Shown here: positions 21,401-33,400 of the stretch, piece after piece
How positions within the stretch are numbered: position 1 is the first letter of the stretch
Layout of the letters: each line of letters opens with the position of its first letter
DNA from: Diadema setosum
Lineage: Eukaryota > Echinodermata > Echinoidea > Diadematoida > Diadematidae
Reading direction: 5' to 3'
NCBI GenBank assembly: GCA_033980235.1
Contig: CM067059.1
Span: forward strand, 14,642,100-14,706,099
Length of the DNA stretch: 64,000 nucleotides
Program-made: the position numbers and the translations under genes
The notes under the pieces: generated by a model
What the model was told of the DNA's origin: nothing
Database searches by the model: none
The model's input: the letters and a program-made list of their open reading frames with translations, nothing else

Positions 21401-24400
21401 GACGGAGTTCAAAATTCCAATGACAATCATCCAAAGCGTGCCAAATCTAAGAGAAAACACCCCACAGACTCAGATTCTAATGCCATCGATGATGATCCAA
21501 GTACGTCATCAAGAATTCGCGGAAAGACAAGAGGGTCCGAGAACGAGAATTCCTCTTCTCCAAAGAGACTTAAGAGAGATGATACGGTCCTACTGGATGA
21601 GGGGGAATCAAGTGCATCCAGCAAACCGGAATGTCAGTATGGGAAGCAATGCTACAGGAAAAATCCCTCGCACCAAAGAGAATTCAAGCATACAGGTACA
21701 ACTGTAATTCTTGATAGTTATATAGAGTGATGATAATGTTATGATGTTGAGGATGTGGTAGGCTAGAATGTGCATGCTAAGATAGAATGTGTTCAGGCAT
21801 TCAGATCTTATCCTCAGAGATATACACTTGTTTATGATTTTATTACAATGTGTAAAGTGAGATGGATTTAAATTGTATAACCTAGTGTTTTACCAACCCA
21901 CAATCTCAGATGCCATCTCTTGATGCGGTGGGAAGGAACAGGTCAACTTGCATCTACGTCTTGGTGGTCTTCTCCTCATTGATGATTATATGCAAAAGTT
22001 TTACTTCTTCACAATAAAGAATATAAATATATAGATACATTTCAGTTCAGTTCACTTGCATTTACATGTGAGCAATATGCAGACAAGTGTTTGATGAATG
22101 AAGATGTTTAGGAGGATCATCATGTTTAATAAAAGTAGTGCTAAAGAACCGTATGACTTTTTATTTTATGATCCTTTTTGCTTGAAAAGGAAAAGTTGGT
22201 AACAGTTCGACACAAAGGCAGAAGAAGTCCAGTTCTGGGACACGAACTTCTCCCCTGTCCTGCCCGGAAGTCGTGGAAAGAGTGTCCCCCTATGGATTTG
22301 TCCTGACCAAAGTGCATGGAATTGATGACATATACAACAATACTTGTGCTGTCCATATTCAAGGTGAGTTTAAAGCTACTGGGATGAGAATATATTATGA
22401 TCTAAATGGCAGAAGTGGTGTACAAATGTACTACTGTGTGGGTTCAAAGACATTTGCCCATTGCTAACTCCACAAGTGATTTCTTAACTCGCTATTTTAA
22501 AACATATTGTGTTTTTGTTTTTGTTTTTTGTTTTTTTTAAGCTGGGTAAACATCATCAGATACAGATCTTTGTAACTGTGATGCTTCATCATTTGTATAT
22601 CACATCAAACAAATTGATATCATATATATCATCCCCAGTATTTGCAAATACAGTCAACCTTGCCTAAGTCAAATCTATTTGGACCTAAGAAATAGCTTTG
22701 ACTTAAAACAAATTCAACTTGAAATGGGGATTCAAATCAATAGAATGTAAAGAGAAGAGGACTGGTAAAGACCTTCAACCAATGCAATTATTTGACTTAC
22801 TGTATCCTGTTATGTTTAGAAATGTGATGCTGGAAGCACACAAGGCAAATGTGTATGAAATTTTTGCCTTTTTTACTTTCTCAAATAAGCAAACATTGTT
22901 ATAGAGAAATGAAATACCTGGTATGTTCTGATGCTAATGTCAATGGTGGATGAAAGTTTAAAGAGGGATACATGTTTGCAAAAGAAGGTAAAGTCATTCA
23001 AGGAACTTGCTGTGTACAATATCATCACCAGGAGTGTCACAAATGCAATCAAATAATCTTCTGACTGCAAGTAAAATATTGCTTCTGTGTTCCCTTTCAG
23101 ATATCCTGCACCCCTGTATGGGTCAGCTTGTAGCCTCGGCTCACTTCAATTACATGTTTGACATACCTTGGCTGATGAAGCAATATCCCAGAGAGTTCAG
23201 GTAAGTGCAGTAGTCGTATTTTTCAATAGATTTTCACAGACTTTTTAAAACAAAACAAAACGTGTACTTGAGGTAGGAGCAAGAGAAAAGAGATGATGAT
23301 AATCAAAATTGATTCTTCTGTTGATTTTCATAGATGTGTGATGCATACAATATTAACATTTAAGCAATTCTTGGTAATTGAGGTCAGGCAAGATTGACAA
23401 GGAGGGTTTTTCCATCTTATTTGTATTTATTAAGATAATTTTTGTGTTGGCTGTATGAGAACACAAGAACGTATAAATGCCAAATTATCAAAGTTTAGAA
23501 ATATTCATTCCCATTGTAACAGACACGGTTATAACGAAATTCTTGCTACAACAAAGTGATAATTCAGGTCCCAAAATTCCTATCTATATCTCTTACTTTA
23601 CTGATTAGCTATAATAAATTTTTGATATAACGAAAGAAAACCACCGATCCCAAGGACTCTGTTATAATGGGAATGCACTGTTACAATCTGTATATTATAT
23701 ATATTTTGGTTAAGTGCAGAATGAACAAAGGATTCCCTAGTCCAATACAAGTATAGATTTAATATCTTTTCTGTATTAGGGGACATTTTCTTGAATATTT
23801 GTTTCTTCTTCACTGTCTTTTTTCCTTCCCCTGTTTAGGGAAAAAGAGTAAAACTGGTGTATAGTAATAAAAGAAGAAATTATCCTAAATGTCACCATCA
23901 TTGCCATTTTCATCATCATCATCATCATCATTTTGGGGTCATTTTCTCTGTATGTTTCTTCTTCTGCATTATGTTTTTATCTGCCCCGTATAGGGACAAA
24001 CCAGTATTACTGGTGCATGGTGAGCAGAGGGAGGGGAAGGTTGCCCTAGACAAGGCTGCCAAGCCGTACCCCAATGTCAACCTCTGCCAGGCAAAACTGG
24101 AGATAATGTTTGGCACCCATCACAGGTGGGGTATAGTCACCTTTAACCCGTTGAGGACAGTTTGACTTTGCTACAGCACACATTTCCCATAGACACTTGC
24201 AAGAGTATACTTGGGACTCGTCCTCAAGGGGTTAAAGATGCAGTAGCATGGGGACATCATGGAGTAGGAAGGCTGGCCTGCTTCAGATATCTTTGAATAT
24301 CCCCATAACAAATTGTAAACAGCTTTTATCACTGATCTGTATGTAAGTGCACACATAGGCAAAGAATCTCTAATGGAATCGACCATTACCAATGTGTGAG

Positions 24401-27400
24401 TTTAGGCTTTGATGCCCATATTTGCTGACACATCGCTGACGGGCACTGTTTGTGGTTTTTGAATGCCCCCTGTGGGTAGCAAATTCAATCGGACCAACCA
24501 TGTTTCCCCACGCTACCGCAACTTTGACAGAAACTAACTGCTGAAAGCATTTGCTTACTATTTGAAATTTTGTTTCATTATGATGATGTTAGGTACCTCA
24601 AAGCAGGTAAATGTCCTGAAATTTTAGATGCATGCATTTTGCTCACATCTAAAGTGTGGTATGATTATGCCTCATTCTTAATATGCAGTCCAGACAAGAT
24701 ATGCCAATTGTGCAAGGTAATTCAGATTTACTGCCTCTTTCCCTGGAATAACTCTGAGAGATCTAAAAAATCTAGCATCACTCATTTTCCAAAGTGCTAA
24801 TTGGAATTTCATGACAGTAACCTTGCCAACTTAGCAACAGTCCACATTGTGGAAATCAAACAGCATGTCACCTGGACTCTCGCCTAATAAGTTTGGACAG
24901 ATGATTCAAGTTAGAACCAAATTTTGATAGAAATAAAGTACTTTACATCGTGGATAACATATTTCATCGTAGATAACATACTTAGATAAGAGTTACAAAG
25001 TACTAAAGCCATGCATCATTTTGTGCAGTGTTCACAGACAACAAGTAGATAAAATCACATCTTATACCTTTTGGGTATTGTGTCATGTAATTTCTCACAC
25101 AATTTTCATTTTTTCCACCATGTCTTAAACTGTGTGAGCAGCAAAATGATGTTCCTTCTCTACACCAACGGCATGAGAGTGGTCATACACACAGCCAACA
25201 TCATTGACATTGACTGGCACCAAAAGACACAGGGGTGAGTATGCCAATGCTCACTATTTTCCGCTGCAATTACTTCAAATCTTTAAGAACCTCGTAACTA
25301 ATGTTTGACCATCCAATCACTGGATAAAAGTTTGTTTTGAAAATGAAATAACCTGACCTGTGGACAGAGTTCAAACATGTCTTCATATCTTCAATAGCAA
25401 TGGTGTTCAAAACAGGCCTAGATTGAGTTGACTATGTGTCAATATATATCAAAGCCTCCACAAGGCATATTTTTTTATGCCTCCGCAACGAAGTGGCCGG
25501 AGGCATTATGTTTTCGGGTCGTCCGTCCGTCCGTCCGTCCGTCCGTCCGTCCGTCCGTACGTCCGTCCGTCCGTCCCGTTTTGTTTTTGTCGATATCTCA
25601 AGAACCGTGTGGGGGTTTTACATCAAACTTGGTATGAGGGTATATCCTTGGGGGATAATACTTTGTGTGGATTTTAGGGTCACAGGGTCAAAGGTCAAAG
25701 GTCACAGGTTATTTTGTGAAAAAAAAATTGAAATTCCACATATTTCTCCATATCTCGCAGATGGTTCAAGGTATCTTCATAGAACTTAGTATATATGCTT
25801 GTACCGATGGGCAGTGATTATCTAGGGAAGTTGGGGGTCATGGGTCAAAGGTCAGGGGGGTCAAAGGTCAAGGTCAACTCCTCAAAATATCACTACTTTC
25901 CTTAAAATGCAATATGCCTGAAGGTTTTTTTTTTTTTTTTTTTAACTGGATGTATGGCATGTATTACCCAATATACATTTTTTGGGAAGTTTCTTGCCAA
26001 AAGGTCAAAGGTCAAGTGAAAGTGCTAAATTGCACTTTTTCCTCCATATCTCGAAAGTAACTCAAGGTATCATCATGAAACTTACATATTTATGCATGTT
26101 CTACCTAACAGTGATTCTCTGTGGAACTGTGAGGTCAACGGTCAAAGACCAGGTTTAGATAATGCTATTTTCCCATTTGATACTGAAATTATACTTTTTC
26201 TCAATACCTTGAAAATTACTCAAAGCATAAACTTATAAAAGGGTCAAAAGTCAAGTAGAAATCATTAGTTCCCCAAATACCTGCACTCTGACATTTGAAT
26301 AATTCATCCAATTGAACCTAGTTCTAGGAAAGTGAACATTCAGCACATTTGTGGCAAACCTGTCATTTTAATATTTTGCCAATTGTGTGAAACTGTCATC
26401 ACACATTGTCAAGACATTGTACTATAGACCTATTAGGAGAACCATGCATGATGGCGGAGGCATATCAGTCGCCGTAGCGATATATCTAGTTAATGTCTGT
26501 GTTTTTCATGATTCTGTTACTAAGGGAAAAACAATATCATAACAATTAGCTACCTAGTAATATATAGATCAGAACAATTTTTTTTTCCCAGAGTATCAAA
26601 CTTGTGTAGTGAAGACTTTTAATATATAGATCAGAACAAAATCCCTTGTTTTCCCAGAGTATCAGACCTGTGTAATGAAGGCTTTTAAAATACACTTGGA
26701 ATACCTTCTCTTTAATCTTGAGTCCTTCTGTTGAATACATATTATGTATCTGGTATATGGTGAGGGAAACTATGACAATAAGCAAAGACAACAAGGTTTT
26801 GGGCCATTCTTGATTGCAAAATGATTGTAAGTGTTCTTTGCTGCTATTTTCTGTGCAGGGTCTGGATCAGTCCTCTCTTTCCCAAGCTCCCATCAGGAAA
26901 GCAGGGCTCGGGCAGCGGCGAGTCGGCAACGTTCTTCAAGAGGGACCTCCTGGCGTACCTGACGGCATACAGGGCGCCCTCTCTGCAGGAGTGGAAGACC
27001 CACGTGTCGGAGCACGACATGTCACAGGCCAAGTAGGTGAACTTTTGTCAGTCATGTGTTTCTGTACAGCTACGTATAGTGCAGAATTTATGTGCAGAAC
27101 AGTGCTGAAGTGTGGGAGCCCATGGTCCACCGACACTTTTCGAGGGACCCAAAAACTTTCAAGTACTGTGATATGTCCACACAAGGAAAGCAGAACATAA
27201 TGCTCTTTCTGTATGGGAATGATTAATTGTGACTACTACTTGCCTATGCATGTAAAGTTCTGTTATTCTCATGTCTGTCTCTTCTCTGATTTGAAGTTGT
27301 GTTAATATTTGCAGAGCAAGGTACCAGAAAGTAAGCTGAAACTTGTTAACGAAAACAAATTATCAAGACCTATAACTTTTTATTTCCTCCTTTTGTCATT

Positions 27401-30400
27401 TTGATTCTGCCTTGCATTGTCTGCATCGCTCACCGACTTCATTTCTCTCCCTTTGTTTGTGAAACATCTATCAGAATTTCACATCTGTTTCGCTTCTCCC
27501 TCTTTATCTCCATGAGTTTCTGACCTTCAACTTCTCTCCCTTCTTTCTTCTCCCAATGATTTCCAAACCCTTTAACTGATTTTCATTCTATTCTTCCTTA
27601 CAACTCTCTCTGTCCCCTATTCTCTCGTCTCCACTTCTGCAACTTCAACTTCCAGCTCCAACTTTTAGCTGCCCCTCTATTGTCTCTATTTGCCTTCCTC
27701 ATATACTCGCTATGTTGCTTCCTTCCTCACCTCTCCTCTTTCTAGGCTCTTCTGTCAAGCAGCGGTCCCTACAAGGACTGCGTACACATGGTGTTACCAC
27801 AAACTTCTCTTTCTCAAGAGCTATAACTGTTTCAATAGTCAAGTGTTTGTGTGCGTGTTCTTGTCGACTAGTTTGTAATGCAAAAAAATAAAAAAATAAA
27901 TCTTGGTGCACTGAGCTTACAGAGCATTTGGGAATGATGATTACCATGATGTTGCGTGCACAGAGATTGACTTAAATGTTATTTTTCAGCATGGCTCAGG
28001 AATCTGGAAGACTAAGAAGGAATTCTAAATCTCAATTCACACAGGGTTCACATCGTAGCCTCGGTTCCTGGAAGACATGTAGGAGAGGCCAAGGACAAGT
28101 GGGGGCATTTGAGAGTACGAAAGGTAATGAGAATGTGAGGCTTCACGCACAGTGAGGTGTAAGTTCCCATAAACTTAATTTCTCACCCTATAGCTGCGGT
28201 TACACTGGCAAAAGATTGTGAAGTGTTTGCAAAGTCTTCACGAAGTTTGCTTATCCATCCACGCTAGCAGCTAAACTTCTCTCGATCGTGAACATTGCAA
28301 AAATATTGACTTTTTTTTTTTTTGAGTTGGCCCCACATACACTGTCTCAGGCCAGCACACCAACATTACAATATGAAGTGATTACTGGTGGTTGAGCCCC
28401 AATGCCATAGATTTATGTCTGAGAGATTTTATCTAATTTCAAGCAATGTTTCAACAAAATGGTTTGTTTGAGAAGTGCTGAAAGTTTGTGTTTTGTTTTG
28501 TTTTTTACAGTTATCGTGTTACGGAGAACATCACAAAAATGAGAGGACCACAAAAATTAACATCTCGCGAAAGTGTGCGATCAAGTATCATGTGAAAATA
28601 TCAGTGTGTACAGTATATATAAAGGCCAATTTGAACATGGTTTAGAGTTACAAGTTACATTTCATTGCTACATCAACTATGCCATCTTGTGATCCCTGCA
28701 TCATAGGAATGATTTTTTATATTGAAGCCAAGAAATAAAAGGAATGGTTTGCAGCAATTAGGAGTAGGTCAGAGCCTATCCCCACTGTTACCTGATGGTG
28801 CTTATCTCACTCCCCCCCCCCCCCCATCACAGCTGCTTCGACAGTATGGACCCACCGATAAGAGCGTCAGCGGATGGCCCGTGATTGGCCAGTTCTCCAG
28901 TATCGGCTCTCTCGGGCCGGAAAAGAGCAAGTGGCTGTGTGCAGAGTGGTTCCAGAGTATGTCAAGTGCCAAGGGTCAAGTGGGGTCACATGTTTTAGAT
29001 GTAAACACAAAGCATATGAAGTTGGTAAGTGCAGCAAATAGAGATATTAGGTAACATGAATTTTGCTTTAAAGTATGAAATTTTACATTTTATAAGTTAC
29101 ATTGATAAATTTTACTTTATATGTAGTAGTGTAGACTGATGGTGGTTTTCATATTGTGTTCTCGTAGTAGAAGCAAACTATCCATAACACATGGGGGTTC
29201 TTTGGTAAATACATTATTTGCACTATTTCAAGATTTTCTGTACTACCTGTGAGCCTTTATGTCACATGCATTTTAACCTTTTGAAATTAGAAATGTGCAC
29301 AGTCCAAAACCATTTTCTGTGTTCATTGACCAGGATAAATACCCAATCAATGACTGCTGATATTCTCAGTGATGTTGTCAAAAAATACAGTGTATGAATT
29401 CATATGTCTTGCTCATACTGCACTACAAAAAATGTCTGTACCTAGGACAGGGGTAGGGTGTGTACACTTCTGGTCGAGGTGAGGATTTAGCTTTTAATGT
29501 TTTGCGAGATATTCAGAAACTACTCTATGAGATGTCAAAGAGCATGCAATTCTAAGGGGTATCAAAAGTTTATTTGATGAAAATCGGTTTTGAAATGGCT
29601 GAGATATCCAAAAACAAGGTGAAACAAAGAGATCCTAATAAAAGGCGTGGCCTGTCGCCTTTTATTATTATCACTTTTTTGGATATCTCGGCCATTTGAA
29701 AACCAATTTTCATCAAATAAACATTGAAACTTTCTTAAAATTACATGCTCTTTCATATTTCATAAGAGGTTTCTCATTATCTCACTTACGAATGTTCAAA
29801 ACATGACTCCCCATCTCAACCAGTACTGTACAGTCCCTTTAAGAGTTGGCATGCTCTGTCATCACTATTATGGCAACTAACTCTGTTCACATTGGAAGGA
29901 AACTTACTGCAAATATACATATGGATTTAGGTAGTGCAGAAATATCATTAGAACACATAAGTTGGACAATCTATTCAAATGTTACAAATTTTTACTAAGT
30001 TGGTGAAATCCATATGCTGTCATTACTGGATAAGCAGACTCCAGTAACTTGTGATTTCACAGTAAGGCAACATTATGAACAAAAAGTAAAGGGAATTAAA
30101 CATGTTTTCATATTTCTTGCATTATGAAAGAGCACTTGATTTAGTACCTCTTTCAGAAAAAAAGGGGAGTGATATTACCTCATGGCAGTAACAAGTCAAA
30201 TCAAAGAGTACTTTTCTTTTTTTTCAGAAAAGGGCATTTTTAAACAGATTGTCCAAGATTTTTTTCAAACTTCACTAATGTATACTACTGATATTTTTGC
30301 ATTTACTGAATTGACCCGTTGAGGATGAGTCATGAGTATGCTCGGGCAGGTGTCTATGAGAAATGCGCATTGTAGCAAAATCAGTCCATCCTCACCGGGT

Positions 30401-33400
30401 TAATATGAACATCTGAGGTAAATTCCCCTTTAACAAGTACAGCATGTGTTTGATTTCATTTCTCCCACACACCAAAAAAGTTTCAACCTTCCACACATGT
30501 ATTTTGTACCAGGTATTTGTATTGTCTGTCATCTGCAGATCTTCCCGTGTTCTGACAATGTCCGTACAAGTTTGGAAGGTTATCCTGCAGGAGGCTCCCT
30601 CCCCTACAGCATCCAGACAGCAAAGAAGCAGTTGTATCTCCACTCCTTCTTCCAGTATGTCACTGCAGTCTGACCAGAACTAAACAAACAAACAGATAAA
30701 CAAACAAACTCACAGAATTGTCACAAATGGATCATTTCGTGGACTTTTTGTCCCTGCCGAACGAGTTCGAGCAGGGGACTATGAAACGGGCTCCGTACGT
30801 GTGTGTGTCCGTCCGTGTGTCCGTGTGTCCGTGTGTCCGTCCGTGTGTGCGTCCGTGTGTGATCAAAATGTTCAAAATGCTACTCCTTCGCCATTTCTAA
30901 CCCGATTTTGATTTTGTTTGCTTTATATGATAGCACTACATGGGAGCTTTGAAACTTCTATACAGAATTTCAATTGTGACCTTTGACCTTGACCTTTGAC
31001 CTATATTGTACATTTTGCTTCAAAATGCTACTACTTCACCATTTCTAACCCGATTTTGATTCCGTTTGCTTTATATGATGGCACTAGGTGAGGGCTTCAA
31101 AACTTCTACTAAGAATTTTGACCTTTGACTTCTTTGACCTTTGACCTTGATTTTTGACCTATATTGTACATTTTGCTACAAAATGCTACTCCTTCGCCAT
31201 TTGTAACCCGATTTCAATTCCGTTTGCTTTAGGTGATGGCACTAGGTGAGGGCTTCAAAACTTCTACACAGAATTTTGACCTTTGACTTCTTTGACCTTT
31301 GACCTTGATTTTTGACCTATATTGTACATTGCCTACAAAATGCTACTCCTTCGCCATTTCTAACCCGATTTTGATTCCGTTTGCTTTATGTGATGGCACT
31401 AGGTGAGGGCTTCAAAACTTCTACACAGAATTTTGACCTTTGACTTCTTTGACCTTTGACCTTGATTTATGACCTATATTGTACATTTTGCTACAAAATG
31501 CTACTCCTTTGCCATTTGTAACCCGATTTCAGTTCCGTTTGCTTTAAGTGATGGCACTAGGTGAGGGCTTCAAAACTTCTACACAGAATTTTGACCTTTG
31601 ACTTCTTTGACCTTTGACCTTGATTTCTTTACCTATATTGTACATTGGCTACAAAATGCTACTCCTTTGCCATTTGTAACCCGATTTCGATTCCGTTTGC
31701 TTTATGTGATGGCACTAGGTGAGGGCTTCAAAACTTCTACATAGAATTTTGACCTTTGACTTCTTTGACCTTTGACCTTCATCTTTTTACCTATATTGTA
31801 CATTTTGCTACTAAATGCTACTTCCGGCGGGGACATATATTACGCACCGCGTAATTTCTACTTTTCCTTGTTTTTTTTGTCTTTGCACTAGCACAAGCAC
31901 TTCATAGTATCATTCTCAAAATGACAGACATTTGCTTTTTGTCCCCGCCGAACGAGTTCGAGCAGGGGACTATGAAACGGGCTCCGTACGTGTGTGTGTC
32001 CGTCCGTCCGTCCGTCCGTCCGTGTGTCCGTCCGTGTGTGCGTCCGTGTGTGATCAAAATCTTCAATTTGCTACTTCTCTGTCATTTATGAGCCAATTTT
32101 GATTCTGTTTCCTTTATATGATAGCACTACATGGGAGCTTTGAAACTTCTACACAGAATTTCAGTCGTGACCTTTGACCTTGACCTTTGACCTATATTGT
32201 ACATTTTGCAACAAAATGCTACTCCTTCGCCATTTCTAACCCGATTTCGATTCCGTTTGCTTTATGTGATGGCACTAGGTGAGGGCTTCAAAACTTCTAC
32301 ACAGAATTTTGACCTTTGACTTCTTTGACCTTTGACCTTGATTTTTTGACCTATATTGTACATTTTGCTACAAAATGCTACTCCTTCGCCATTTCTAACC
32401 CGATTTCGATTCCGTTTGCTTTATGTGATGGCACTAGGTGAGGGCTTTAAAACTTCTACATAGAATTTTGACCTTTGACTTCTTTGACCTTTGACCTTGA
32501 TTTTTTGACCTATATTGTACATTTTGCTACAAAATGCTACTCCTTCGCCATTTCTAACCCGATTTCGATTCCGTTTGCTTTATGTGATGGCACTAGGTGA
32601 GGGCTTCAAAACTTCTACACAGAATTTTGACCTTTGACTTCTTTGACCTTTGACCTTGATTTTTTGACCTATATTGTACATTGGCTACAAAATGCTACTC
32701 CTTCGCCATTTCTAACTGGATTTCGATTCCGTTTGCTTTATGTGATGGCACTAGGTGAGGGCTACAAAACTTCTACACAGAATGTTGACCTTTGACTTCT
32801 CTGACCTTTGACCTTGATCTTTTGACCTATATAGTACATTTTGATACTAAATGCTACTTTCGGCGGGGACATATTTTACGCACCGCGTAATTTCTACTTT
32901 TCCTTGTTTACATTTCAACTTTCAAAATTTGCATAACAATCTTGTGGTTTTTTTTTTTTTTTAATTGCTGAAACCATCAGAGATTTAGCTTGTAGAATGG
33001 CAGAAAGAAACTGGCAGAAGTGAATTTCTTTGGCCTCCCTGTAAGACTGCTATTTCAGTCAAGAGAGGCAGAGTTTTTGTTTGCCATTTATGGCTGCATT
33101 GCATTTCAAGCTGTATTGAGCAATAGTTATACATTAATGAAGGCTCATGCTATGAAGCTCTAGAACTTTAGATATTTTCTCCTCAGTATAATGGCACATT
33201 TTTATGTTAATTTCATGTCAGTTTATCATACATATTTGTATTTAATCACTTTAAAGACGTTTTAAACCGAAATTTGAAAGAACTTTGTTGTTAAGCCAAT
33301 TGTCTCACAATGCTGCAACCTGCAAAATGATTTGGAGAACAGCTTGACATGCTATTGTTAATAAAGGGACACTTGCAAACTGCTCGCTGTAACATACTGT

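Noticed and set aside
21315..21707. Overlapping ORFs in other frames of the TDP1 exon 2 region (both strands)
   Set aside because: Shadows of the true frame, which joins in phase to exons on both sides.
30745..32909. Regularly spaced repeats resembling a CRISPR array
   Set aside because: Units are about 155 bp and nearly identical throughout, without short repeats separated by unique spacers. This is an animal intron with a tandem-module mobile element.
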